Source of the DNA: Malurus cyaneus samueli
Taxonomy: Eukaryota; Chordata; Aves; Passeriformes; Maluridae
Assembly: GCA_009741485.1 (NCBI GenBank)
Contig: CM019218.1
Coordinates: forward strand, 53,400,931 to 53,464,930
DNA length: 64,000 nucleotides
Reading direction: 5' to 3'
Part shown: one piece after another, positions 49,507-64,000 of the stretch
How the letters are laid out: each line of letters begins with the position of its first letter
Numbering within the stretch: the stretch's first letter is position 1
Translations under genes and position numbers: made by a program
Notes under the pieces: generated by a model
The model's input: only the letters and a program-made list of their open reading frames with translations
Told to the model about the DNA's origin: nothing
Database searches by the model: none

Positions 49507-52500
49507 ATGGAACCAGCGGGGGCTGCATGGCTGTGGCAGGGAACAGACGTCACCTCCTGCTGGAGCCGAGGAGGTAGAGCTGAGCGCCGAGCCTGTGTTT
49601 GCCCAGGGATGGGGAGGAGGAAGGCTCACCAGAGAAGATTTATTGTGTGTTCCAAGCAGTACTTGGAGCACGAGGCTGGCCAGCCAGTGCCAGAGGTGAC
49701 TATGGAGCTCAGGAGAAGCCCAAAGAGCTGGTATGAAGTGGGCTGCTCCTGCCCGGGGTGTCAGGTTGGAGCTGTAGGATGGATGTGGCGTAACAAGGTC
49801 AGTGGGGCTGGAGCAGGACGGGGAAGCTGACAACTTTTCTGAAGACCAGCCCTGTGTTAAACTCCCTTTCTGTGGGATGGGTCCCAGCTGAAGAATATAC
49901 TCAAGGGACAGGCGTGACTTTTCTCTGGCTTCTTTTCCAGGGAATGTTGTCCAGGCTTATTTGGCAACTGCCAGGTGCCCTTGTCTCCCTGGGGAGAAAC
50001 CTTGTGAGCACATGCCATCCTCACAGAGTACATACCACATGGCTCTCCTGTGGACAGGAGGCAGGACAGGAATGTCTGAGGGCCAGTGCAAGCCAAGAGG
50101 AGAGCACAGGGTGTTCCCTGAGCAGCAGCCCGGGGATCTCACTTGGCGATGAAGCTTGAGCACTCCAGTCTCAGGCAGAGCCAAGGGCAAAGGCTCCTGG
50201 CAGTGTCACTGGCACACCAGAGCCTCCAGCTTTGGCTGCTGTGGGACAAATTGCTGCCCAGCAGGGGATTGAGGAAGAGCCGAGCATCTGCAGGGGAAGG
50301 GTTTTCTCCCACTCTGTGCAGGTGTGGGAGAGCTCTGGGATCCAAATCTGGCAAAGCTCCTGCGCTTCCTTGCTTTGCCTAAAGCTTGGGTCATTGACAG
50401 CCCCAGGACTTCCTCTCTTTCAGGCAATCGATGAGCCAGCTGAAGAAGAGCTTTCAAGTCTGCAGCTTGTTGCTCTCAGTGGCTCTTGGTGAGTTTTCAC
50501 GAGCAAACAGCTGAGAGGGGCAGCCAGGCTGTGCTGGACACCAGCTTCCTTCAGGGCCATTATGTGTGGCCCAAGTGCTTCTGAACATCCCTTGACTGGG
50601 ACTGGCTTTTGGGCCACCAGTAAGGCTCCCAGGTAGTCTCACAGCCATGCTACTGCCCTGGCCACTGTGTCACCGAAACTGCGGGAAAAACAAAAACTCT
50701 TCAACAACATTTTTCATGTTAGAAAGTCAAGGCATTGCCATTTTCTGGCCAGGATGTTGTTCTGGCCAGGATGTGCCACAGAAATCATCGTGTTTACACA
50801 TAGGCCTGGGTGTGCAGAGAAAATCATTCCATAACATATAAATTTTACAAGATTTCCTCCAAACTTCATACAGTCAAAATCCATAGAACTTTAATGGTTC
50901 AACGTTGTGTAGATCTCAGTATTTGGGTTCCTATTGTATCTGGGTTTCTTCACCTCTGATGTTAATTAGGCCCTTCTTATCTTTCTTTGCCCAGACCAGG
51001 TGCCTCAGATCATGCAAGGGGAAGGTTTGGGGCTGATGTTTTGTTAATGACCCTTGATGATCCTTATCTTTTGTGCTTCTCCCGTTCTGCTGAGATGTAA
51101 CCTCCACAGGCCTCAACTGGGGTAACAATGCCTTGCAAAGAAATTTTAGCACCCTTCCACTGGAGCAAAGGCAAACAAAATCTGACTAAAGTTGCATCAA
51201 AAATGTTTAAACTGGTATATTTTCCAACAAAGGGGCTGAATGGTTTGCTGCAAGGCTCAGAGAAGGTCATGGGTATTTCCAAAGCTGAGCTGGGGATGCC
51301 CAGAGGGGAGGGCTGTGCACGGATACAGAAGGGGGTACCTCTCCTAGCCCTGGAAGCTGGTCCTGGTGCTCAGTGAAGTGAGGGGACACAGGGAGCAGAT
51401 CTGGGACAACAAGCATCCCTGAGGACACGCTGTGCTGTCCCCTGAAGCTGGACTGGTGGCCTCTGGTCAGAGGCACATCCTCTCTCTGCACCCCACACCC
51501 CAGACCCCTCAGCTGCCCTGGTGCCTGACCCCCAAGGGGTCAGGGCAATGTGCCCTCGGGGTTTGCTGCAAGCCCCTGTAACTGTCTCTTTGTCTCTTTG
51601 TCTCTTTGTCTCTTGGTGGTGTGAATTGCAGCTGGTGTTCTCTGCGGGGCTGCCCTGCCGACATGGATACTGTGGACAAAGGGACTGATGAAGGTCAGTG
51701 GCTGCTGTGGGACAGCACTCCTGCAAGGGAGTGCTGCTGATTGTGGCTGCGTAAATCTCGGGCTCTTGAGCTTCCACCCAGCATGACCCGAAGAAGAAAA
51801 AGATTCCCTGGGAAGCCACCGTGGCTCAGGCAGTAGATGTTCTAATGGAGAATTTTCCCTTTCAGGACCTGACAAACATATTTCCAGCAGAAGTGAAAAC
51901 CCTCTGGTAAGAGAGATTTCCTGAGCTGGAGCTGTGTCTGTGCAGAAATGCCAGCTCACCTTGTGCAACCTGTGCTCAGTTTCCAAGCAGCAAAGGCTCC
52001 CGTCCTTCCGTCCTGCCTTTGCCTTTTGCTCAGCCTGGGATGGAAGGAAGCACTGGCAAAGCAGGGAAAGCACATGTGTGTCTCCTCACTGAGCTCAGAG
52101 GCTTCACAGGAGGAATAGGCTGCTCTGACAAGATCTGCTTTCCTGTTCCTGCAGGAGTTCATACACTTTAATCGAAACCCAGGAGTTGCACAATCTGCTG
52201 GAGGAGGTCACTCAGCTGAGGGCGGAGATCAGCAGTTTGAAGGTGACCCTGCCATTTTGGGGGAAGAGGCTTGGCTGGGCAGAACCCACAGAAAGGTGCT
52301 CCTTGGCCTTGTTGGTGGGGTCAGAATGGCCACAGCTGCTGTTCCTCAGTGCTCGTGGCTCACACCAGCAGCACAGAGTTCCTCAGCTCTGCGGGCACAG
52401 CTTGCCGTGCATGGCTGACACCAAACTCTGCCTCTGTGGGTGATGGCAGCGTGCTCAGCTCTCTGCTGACATGGTCCTTTCCCATGTTTGCTTTCCCAGG

Positions 52501-55115
52501 AACTGAGCCAGGTGACTTTGGAATCCTGTGTCAAGACGGACTGGGCCCTTAAGAGCTCTGGTAAGGACACAAGCAGCCCGCTCTCCTCGCCTTGTGCCGT
52601 GTCCTGTCCACAGCCTCCACAACATCACACACGTTCCTGTGGTGATGGCACACAAATGACAGCTGTTCTTGGGTGGATGGAGGGGCTCTCTTCTTCTCCA
52701 CTGCATCTGGAAATGGCTGGGTTCTCCTTTGCTGCCTCTCAGCACTCTTAGCCCCGTGGGAGAAGCAGTCACCAGGCTGCTGCCATTGTCCTGTGCAGCT
52801 GGGCACCCCCCAGGGCAGGGTGACGTGGACAGGACAGGTGGACACGGAACTGGCCAGTGGCATCAGGGACCAAGCCCTCCCAGTCTGTAGCCCATTGCAG
52901 CCATTTGCTCTCCCTTCCTTCCAGGAGCCACCATTGACACACAGAGAACTTCCCAGACCTACGACTGCAAAGAGAATTCTCTCTGCAGGATGTTACGTTT
53001 CCTCTGGACTGCCAGCCCTCCTGATACCATTCTGCAGGTATCTCTTAGCAGAAATCATCAGTTTTCTCCCCTTCTGTGACTTTGGGAAGTGTTCTCGGGG
53101 GCTGTCCCCTCAGCCCAGTGGCTCTGCTCAAGCCCATGGTGCAGGCTGGATTCCCAGAACCAAAGGTGGAACACGGGGCTGGGCTTGCTGAGAAGCAATG
53201 GTTCCTCTCCAGAAGGGAGCGGAGCCAAACTGAGCTGTACTGCTGCACTCTGCCCACAATCCTCAGCCACAGCTGGGCGAAAGGCTTTCTTTTTACATGG
53301 TGACCCTGTCAAGCCTCAGAACTGCTTTTCAGGGTGGTAGGCAGGAGGAGAGGGGATGCCCTACAGAGTCCCTGGGCAGAGGTGCTTCTGCTTGTCCCTG
53401 ACTAGGATGGTTTTGTAACCAGTACTCTGTTCTGCCACGCTGAGCTCACTTTGGCAGGCAGGGAAGTCCTTCAGCCTCTGTCCATTTCCTCACACGCCCC
53501 TGATTTTCAGGCTGAAATAGAGCCCACAGACAGATCAGCCCCAATGCTCCAAGCTACACGGGAAGCCGTGTTGGCCCACACGTCATTGCTCTTGTGTTCT
53601 GGTTGCAGCCAAATGTTTTCCCAGGAAACTGCTGGGCTTTCAAAGGGCAGCAGGGCCAGGTTGTCATCAGGCTGCCAGTACGAGTCCACCTGACTGCCAT
53701 CACAGTGCAGCACATCACCAAAGATGACTCTCCAAGCGGGTCCATCGTCAGTGCGCCTAAAGACATCGCTGTCTTTGTAAGTCTGCTGTGCCTTTCTGGT
53801 GGGGATCTGGCCCTGGGGGGAGGTCAGGGCAGGGTCTCACTTGCATTTGTGCATCCTCTGAGCTTTGTGTCCTGCCCCAGTGTGACACTTCAAGGGCTCA
53901 GAATCACAGAATCAGCAGGGCTGGAAGAGACCTTCAAGATCTTTGAGTTCAGCTGATGCCCAACACCTCAACTAAACCATGGCACCCATTGCCACATCCA
54001 ATCTTTTATTAAACACATCCAGGGATGGTGACTCCACCGCCTCCCCAGGCAGCCCATTCCAATGCTTTATCACTCTTTCTGTAAAAAGCTCTTTTTCTAA
54101 TATCTAACCTCTAGAGATTAGAGGCTCGAGAGGTTAGAAGCTCAAGAAGTCCATCCTTTTTAAGACTTGTTCTGGTCAAGCTCCTAAGGGTTCTTGACCA
54201 AAACACAAGGCAGAGGCTGAGCTCTACCCTAACCAATGCCAGACTGCTGCTGGAGCTCTGGGAGTGGCTGGGTACATGAGAAGGCTGATCCAGCCTGTAC
54301 GTTCTCTATTTGTTGGGACGAGACCAACTCGCTGTCCTTGTGCTTTGCCCTTGAGGGAGTGGATGCAGACAGAGAAGAGGAAACTCTCCTGGGGATGTTC
54401 ACCTACAATTTGGAAAAGGGGCCCAAGCAGACTTTTACTCTGAAGGTATGTCACACACACAGGCCAGATGCCAGAAAACAGGTTTGCTTGCAAGCCCATG
54501 GCAGGAGGGGTGCGAATGTTTCCTCCCTGGGCAGAGGGTCTGGATCACTGCAGAAAAAGTTTTGGTGGGGTTTGGAGGGCTGACTGTGGTTATGGTAGCC
54601 AAAGGCCCATGGCAACACAGTTCCTGAGAGATCCCTGGCTGCAGCCACTGCCTACAGAAAAGCCAGATGCATATGCAGCTACTCCACCCAAACAACAAAT
54701 GGACCTTGAGCCGTGGTGAAACAGGGACAAGCAGTGGCAAAATCTGTCAGGCATCACTGTTGCTCCACTCGGTGCCCTGCTGACAAGCTGACAATGGCCT
54801 TCCCTTGTCCCCAGCCTCCCCAGCAGCCCTGGTACCAGCAGTGAGCTTCAGATCTCTATTGCTTCATCCACCTACTCTGGGGAGCTTGTTCCTGAGCACA
54901 GACTAGGCTGGCAGGATAACACATGTTGATTTCACTGTTGCTTTCAATGCCCCCCTTTCCCCTCTTCACAGAACATGCTGCTTCCCAGAGCCTTTTCACA
55001 CGTCAAACTTCTTGTGAAGAGCAACTGGGGAAACCCCTGGTACACCTGCATTTACCGGGTGCAGGTTCATGGAAGGTTGGAAGACCAGACAGCCTCAGCT
55101 GAGGGCCAAGATTAA
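49507..55115 (+). CDS. SUN-domain protein, SPAG4/SUN3/SUN5-like, ten exons
   Basis: SUN proteins span the inner nuclear membrane and bind KASH proteins to link nucleus and cytoskeleton; the SPAG4/SUN3/SUN5 group acts in spermatids. Exons: 49609 (or 49507)-49730, 50424-50488, 51632-51693, 51866-51906, 52155-52242, 52500-52560, 52925-53037, 53609-53776, 54356-54445 and 54972-55115 (TAA). From 49609 they sum to 954 bases, a 317-residue protein with all phases matching. The start at 49507 adds 34 residues. Seen: a basic N terminus, one membrane helix (about 51-77), a short coiled coil (about 103-136, LLEEVTQLRAEISSLK) and a SUN domain (about 146-305) with PGNCWAFKGQQGQVVIRL, PSGSIVSAPKDIAVF, SNWGNPWYTCIYRVQVHG. 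The two cysteines that form the domain's internal disulfide (NCW and YTC) are kept. All introns are GT-AG. AATAAA overlaps the stop region. It is not SUN1/2 because the long nucleoplasmic region is absent. The exact orthologue is uncertain. Confidence 0.88.
53898..54175 (-). mobile_element. CR1 LINE 3' fragment in SUN-gene intron 8
   Basis: GAATCACAGAATCAGCAGGG, AGAGACCTTCAAGATCTTTG and CCTCCCCAGGCAGCCCATTC are the inverted 3' part of a CR1 element. It ends about 180 bases before exon 9. Confidence 0.9.
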
Positions 55116-55120
55116 TAAAG
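55113..55120 (+). terminator. Polyadenylation signal overlapping the SUN-gene stop
   Basis: The sequence GATTAATAAAG places AATAAA directly after the TAA stop, implying a 3' UTR of only a few tens of bases. An LTR-type repeat starts just beyond it. Confidence 0.55.
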
Positions 55121-55159
55121 AAGAAAACACAAAAGAAGAAGAAAGGTGTTGGAGGTTAG

Positions 55160-56308
55160 AATTTTTTCTTTTTTTTTTTTTCTTTCTCTCAGGGAATTTT
55201 CTCCCATTTGTTGCCTAAGAGATGATAACTACAATAGTTAAGGGATAAAAGATGTGGCTCTCAGGAAGAGAAGGGGGAAGGGTGCAATTGGCTGCCCTCC
55301 TACCTGGGGGGATTGATCTTGGGAAGTGCAGAGATACCATGAGATGTTGGCTGGGGATGAGGGGCTGGGCTCAGCTGCTCGCTCTCCCTTACTCTCGGGA
55401 TTGGAGGTCAGACGGTCGGGCTGTGGCTGTCACTGTGGAGAATTCGCTGCCACTGCCGAGTTCCGTCCTTTACTGCTTCTCCTACCGTGAGTGAGGCTTC
55501 GCTCGTCAGAGCAGATGTTGAGCTGAGACCACATCAATACCTGACCTCACTGGAAAGGATCCTCACCATCTACTCCAGTGCCTTTGGGGAAAACTCGCGA
55601 CCCCCAGCCCAGAGCCCCCTCCTCCCCAGAAGAAGCATCTCTGAGCCCCTTGCAGGAGCCCAGCTGCCACTGCCCAGCTCCTCTCATTTTCGGGCACTGC
55701 TTTGGGCTTTTTGATACGCTTTAACTCAACATTCCGTGGATCCCCACGGCTTCTGCTAATGCATCAGAGTTTCTGTCACACTTCGTTTGCAACCTAGACT
55801 GTTCCAGCCTGCTCTGCAATCCCTGCCACAGTCTGTCTGTGGAGTGGCACCGGGACTGGCTTCTCCCCGCACCCCGCAGTTTGCTCAGCAGCCCCTTTTC
55901 CCCTTTTCCCCTTTTCCCCTTTTCCATCTCTGCCATGGCTGAGCCGCCCTTTCCCGCGTGCGGAGGGGCTGAGCCCGCGCCACAGCGCCCCCTGCAGGCG
56001 CGGCGGAATCACGGCAGCCCGGAGCCCGCAGCGCCCCTGCCGGCCGTGAGCGGAACTGCAGCGAGGGGAAAGGGCTCAGCACCCAGAGAAGGCTGGCGCT
56101 GGCTCTCTCTTTTGGTTTCTTGTGGCTTCCATTGTTGTTTGTTTGCGATGTCATTCACAATAGTAAAGAACTGTTATTCATTTTCCGATATCTTTGCCTG
56201 ACAGCCCCGTAATTTCAAAGTCTTAATGATATGGAGGGAAGGGTGTCACATTTTCCATTCCAAGGCAGGTTCCTACCTTACTTGGCAGACACCTGTCCCT
56301 TAAACCAA
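55160..56308 (-). mobile_element. Long LTR or LTR-flanking repeat, reverse
   Basis: This is the most complete copy of the repeat seen in pieces at 35557-35710, 36066-36610 and 43052-43640. It runs from a T-rich tract and CTCAGGGAATTTTCTCCC through CTGGCTTCTCCCCGCACCCC to the inverted LTR start near 56308 (GTTTAAGGGACAGG in reverse). It begins about 40 bases after the SUN-gene stop. It has no coding region that I can recognise. Confidence 0.7.
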
Positions 56309-56309
56309 A

Positions 56310-60661
<4,352 letters not shown>

Positions 60662-61520
60662 ATCCCTCCACGGGTGCTGATCGTTTTCTCAGGATTGCCA
60701 GAGTTGGAGAACCACGGTGTTTGAAGAGGAGGCCAGGGAAATGGGGAAATGGATGGGTGTGGGGAATTAAAGTGGCTAGTGCTAACTCTGGGAGCCTTCA
60801 CACTGCTGCAATGCAAACAGAGAACTTACAGCTCGTAGCTTAATACAAACTAGGTTTAGCAACAGGCCACTGCAGGTGGAGTTTCAGCCATTTCCTTGCA
60901 TAATCCTGACTCAAGGTTTTATTGCCCTAACAGGGCTTAGCAACATTCAGGGTTTCTCTCTCTTTTTGTATCTTTCTCTGTTCTCATCCACCTCTCTCTT
61001 CCTCCCCTCCTCCCGCCTTTTATTTTTTTTTTTTTTGCCCATTCTTGTTGTAATTGAGAAAATATAAAAATTAATGAGCACTGTATAAGACTTGCAGAAT
61101 CATGTTGCCTTATGACAAGGACAGTCACTGTTGGAGGTAGGGAGTACATTTCACTGACAGAGAGAGAAAACTATGCTGAAACATTACCTTGCTCCTTAAA
61201 TTTATCTGAGCATCTACTCCTGGCTGGTATGATGGGTAGGACACTGGAATGTATCTGGCCTGAGTGAATACAGCTTTTCTTATCATTTTTTGAGCCTAGA
61301 ATGCAGGCAGCATCTCCGTGAGGAAACTAGGGGATGGAAAACCTGTTAGGAGAGGGAAATGTTTTGCCGTTTAGTTCACAAGTCCTTTCTCCAAACAAAA
61401 GCTGAATTCAGCAACAGAGCATGAATGAAAGGTGATAACACTGAAACCATGTTTGCTTCTTTATGTGCTTTCTGCTGCTGCTAGGGGAACAAGTGACTTC
61501 TTTGGTGCTTATGCAATAAA
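60662..61520 (+). other. Probable 3' UTR of the lysozyme gene and flank
   Basis: Candidate polyadenylation signals are ATTAAA at 60766 and AATAAA at 61515. A T-rich tract lies at about 61020-61036. Which signal is used cannot be told from sequence alone. Confidence 0.45.
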
Positions 61521-61592
61521 GGAATACTTAAACTCTTGTCTTGTGTGAATGTATAAACCAACCATGAAAGAAATGTTTATGTAGATGGCCGC

Positions 61593-61596
<4 letters not shown>

Positions 61597-61623
<27 letters not shown>
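61597..61623. repeat. Poly-A tract
   Basis: About 27 A in a row, possibly the tail of an old retroposed sequence. The preceding bases are not recognisable. Confidence 0.8.
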
Positions 61624-62559
61624 GCTCAAAGTAGGCTTGCCAGAACACCCTCTTCCCCAGCCCCAGCCTTTTCTCCTCTTCCCCAGCTACAGGGCAGGCT
61701 CTTTTGCCTCCTGTGACCCAGAAGAGTTAATTCTTTCAAGTAGCTCAAGGCAGAGCTATTTTACATGCTGGCATCGTCTTGGTTTAAGACGATTTAAAGA
61801 GGTGGGCACTCTAAAATGAGTTACCTCACCTTAATTCCAAGCTTTCCACCACTACGGAATGAAATATGGGCAGATCTAAGTGAAAAAATTACAGTTGACT
61901 GACAAACGGAACAGCAACTGGCAAAAAATAACAGTAAATAACTGCTAGATATAAAATTGCTAAACCACACAAACCCCACAGGAACAAAGAGAGACTCAAA
62001 ATATTGGAAAATACCCTTCCCAAGGTGGTGCCTAGCAGGGGCAGCCACATAGTTTGAAGGACAAAGGGACAAGATGGCATCAGACCCTTCTCAGCAAGGC
62101 TTACAGCTACTACAGGTGGAGTAATTCCACTGGCAGTTGAAGACCTGCCAGCTTGTCTGACCATAACAGTTTTCTGTGACCAACCAAAGTGGAGAACAAA
62201 GGGTAAGCAGTTATCTTTGTCAAACTTGGTAAATATTTTACCTGAGTTGGAACTTGAGTTCCAACGGTACCATTGTTCCCAACTTGGGTTATGGCCAGAA
62301 TGGAAACTTAGAATTGATGGGAAAGATGTGATAGGAAAGATGAATGCTAATAACTCACTGGGTGGGGATCTTTAGGAGAAATAGGTGTTAATGTCTTCAA
62401 ATGGGTCCTAATAGCTCTACAAACATCAAGCGGGGAAAATATTTTACAGAATTCAGACAGTTGGAACTTCTGAACTTTAGGGTAACTGGAAAAATGGGTA
62501 CGCACAATTGCAGAACTCAGTCAGAACTTCTGGTGGATCTGCAAAGCCCAGACAGCCTG
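61624..62559. other. Intergenic stretch with short repeats
   Basis: No gene was seen. Near 62455-62580 two related segments (CAGACAGTTGGAACTTCTGAAC and CAGACAGCCTGAACTTCCAAAC-like) suggest a short old duplication at the edge of the LTR. Confidence 0.4.
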
Positions 62560-62835
62560 AACTTCCAAACGGTGGGGAAATGACAATACAGGTACAAGGC
62601 AGAATATGTAGTAGGTAGTTTGGGAAGGCTGTAGCTTCCTAGTACCTCAGCCAATGGGGAAAGGAAGAAGGCAACATGTGGCCATGAGTTTAGGATAAAA
62701 AGAGGCTGTGCCCTCTGAAACCTCAAGAGAGAACCCCCATGGTGTTATGGCCTTCTTCATATCCTTCATATCCTTTGCACCCTGACCCTTTTGCATCCTT
62801 CGCCTCCATGTAAATAATCCTAAATAGATTCCAAT
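62560..62835 (+). mobile_element. LTR fragment, forward
   Basis: TAGTACCTCAGCCAATGGGG, TAGGATAAAAAGAGGCTGTG and CCATGGTGTTATGGCC follow the same order as in 47730-47850. The tail is diverged. Confidence 0.65.
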
Positions 62836-63269
62836 CTGATTTTCCTATGCATACTTCAGCCATGTATCAGTAACAGGGTGAACATTGTAATTGAACTCCC
62901 TTAGGCTGAATTTTCACAAATTTGTATTAAAATGTGCTCTTTGCAAGTACCTTTGAGTGCCCATATCACTCACGGGTGACATCAGTGTGCACACACAACT
63001 ATACACATTTACAGACACATGGATACACCCATATGTGTGTCTGGCTACAGAGATGGAGACACAGCCCTCACAGGAACACCAACACCACCAAAACCTCACC
63101 GTGCTCCTGGTAGGGAAGTTGTGTGCTAATGTCTTTACAAACAATTCCATGGGTGAAGGTATGGGTGTTAAGGTCATTGAAATTTCCGATGTGCCCTGTG
63201 CTATCTCAAACCCGAGGCTTCACCTTGGGTGAAGCCTTCTCTCTGAACATCTGTGTAAACTAGGCTCTG
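62836..63269. other. Intergenic stretch
   Basis: It contains a CACA/ACAT-rich patch (about 62985-63050). No gene was recognised. Confidence 0.4.
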
Positions 63270-63520
63270 GCCTCATCTGGGGGGGGGGGATTCATTAGAA
63301 TAGGGGACATTACTGCATTTGTAAGTTTCTTATTGGGGAATCCTAGATAGATATGCTAATTCCTGAAACCTATAAAATTGTACCCGTCTGTACACGGTGT
63401 GCATTCTTCCATCAAGTTGTGCACCTGGGATCCCAAATACTGAGGTAAAACCCTTTTTATCCCCTTAACCTGTCTGTGTCATTATTAAAAACGGCCTTTC
63501 AAGGCAACACATAGATCTGC
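63270..63520 (+). mobile_element. Second LTR family, 3' part
   Basis: A CTATAAAATTG TATA-like box (63371), a GTGCACCTGGGATCCC motif and ATTAAA followed by a short tail look like promoter, R and U5 of a different LTR family from the others here. Internal retroviral genes are absent. Confidence 0.5.
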
Positions 63521-63603
63521 ACACCCTGCGTATTCATGGATCTGCATGCGTGTGTGTGTACATGGGTCTGCACACACGTGTGGGGGTGTGTGTGTTTTGC
63601 CAC

Positions 63604-63880
63604 TCAAGAAACTGATTACCAGAGTGTACGGAAAATGAGCTATGAAAAGCCAATATCTGCAAAGGAGACAGAGGAGTCCTGTAACTTATTGAATAAAGGG
63701 AGAGAGTCCACAGGGACACAGGCCCGCGGGTTTGTTTTTGGTTTTTTTTTTTTTTTTCTCGAGGTTTCAGAGGGCGCAAGCTCCTTTTATCCCAAACTCC
63801 CGGTCCTCTTCCTTTCCCCATCGGCTGAGGTACCAGGAAGGTTCAGCCTTCCTGAACTACAACGTATCTCCTCTTGAACC
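63604..63880 (-). mobile_element. LTR fragment, reverse
   Basis: Read in reverse, GTACCTCAGCCGATGGGGAA, GGGATAAAAGGAGCTTGCGC and TTTATTCAATAAG follow the motif order of the LTR at 47730-47865. A T-rich run interrupts it at about 63733-63757. Confidence 0.65.
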
Positions 63881-64000
63881 TGTCTTCCCACAAAAGTTCA
63901 GAAACTCAGGCTTGTGCAGACCAATTCATTTGTTTCATTCAAATTGTCTGGGCTGTGTAACAGACCTGCTGCTTGAAGTTAATAGAGATATTAAGACCCG

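Overview
The window reads as bird nuclear DNA, probably from a songbird-like genome. It has multi-exon genes with short introns, CR1 LINE copies ending in degenerate ATTCT-type tails, several fragments of avian endogenous-retrovirus LTRs, GC-rich minisatellites, and a calcium-binding (pigeon-type) lysozyme C gene. Two runs of N (14582-14606 and 43027-43051, both about 25 bases) show it is a scaffold of joined contigs.

Region 1 (1-26.2 kb) is the ATXN7L2-SYPL2-PSMA5 neighbourhood, a linkage known from other vertebrates in which SYPL2 and PSMA5 lie head to head. Here the locus is folded back on itself twice. Clean SYPL2 exons 3-6 lie on the minus strand (709-3408), while SYPL2 exons 1-2 lie on the plus strand (about 4526-5329). 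A second, error-ridden copy of exons 3-6 lies on the plus strand (6655-9254). The plus-strand reading then continues into frame-broken ATXN7L2 exons 1-5 (10305-14012) up to the first gap. After the gap, PSMA5 exon 2 appears inverted (14814-14880), then PSMA5 exon 1 on the minus strand (15890-15918), then exons 2-9 on the plus strand (16861-25959). Each fold has a GC-rich first-exon region at its hinge. Flipping the hinges and dropping the extra copies restores the ancestral head-to-head arrangement, so I read this mainly as an assembly or gap-filling artefact. A true palindrome is not excluded.

Region 2 (26-36.6 kb) has a GC-rich island with five CCAAT motifs (27.8-28.0 kb), a minisatellite of about 40 bp units built on GACA repeats and a 14-bp palindrome (28.2-29.1 kb), a simple-repeat block that switches strand (32.3-32.9 kb), and degenerate repeats. 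I found no convincing gene in it.

Region 3 (36.6-43 kb) is AT-rich. It holds a CR1 LINE with a reverse-transcriptase remnant and one possible ankyrin-like exon.

Region 4 (43-64 kb) holds two intact genes on the plus strand. One is a ten-exon SUN-domain gene (49507 or 49609 to 55115), resembling the testis-type SPAG4/SUN3/SUN5 group. The other is a four-exon calcium-binding lysozyme C gene (59219-60661). LTR fragments in both orientations surround them. I see no functional link between the two genes; they are simply neighbours here.
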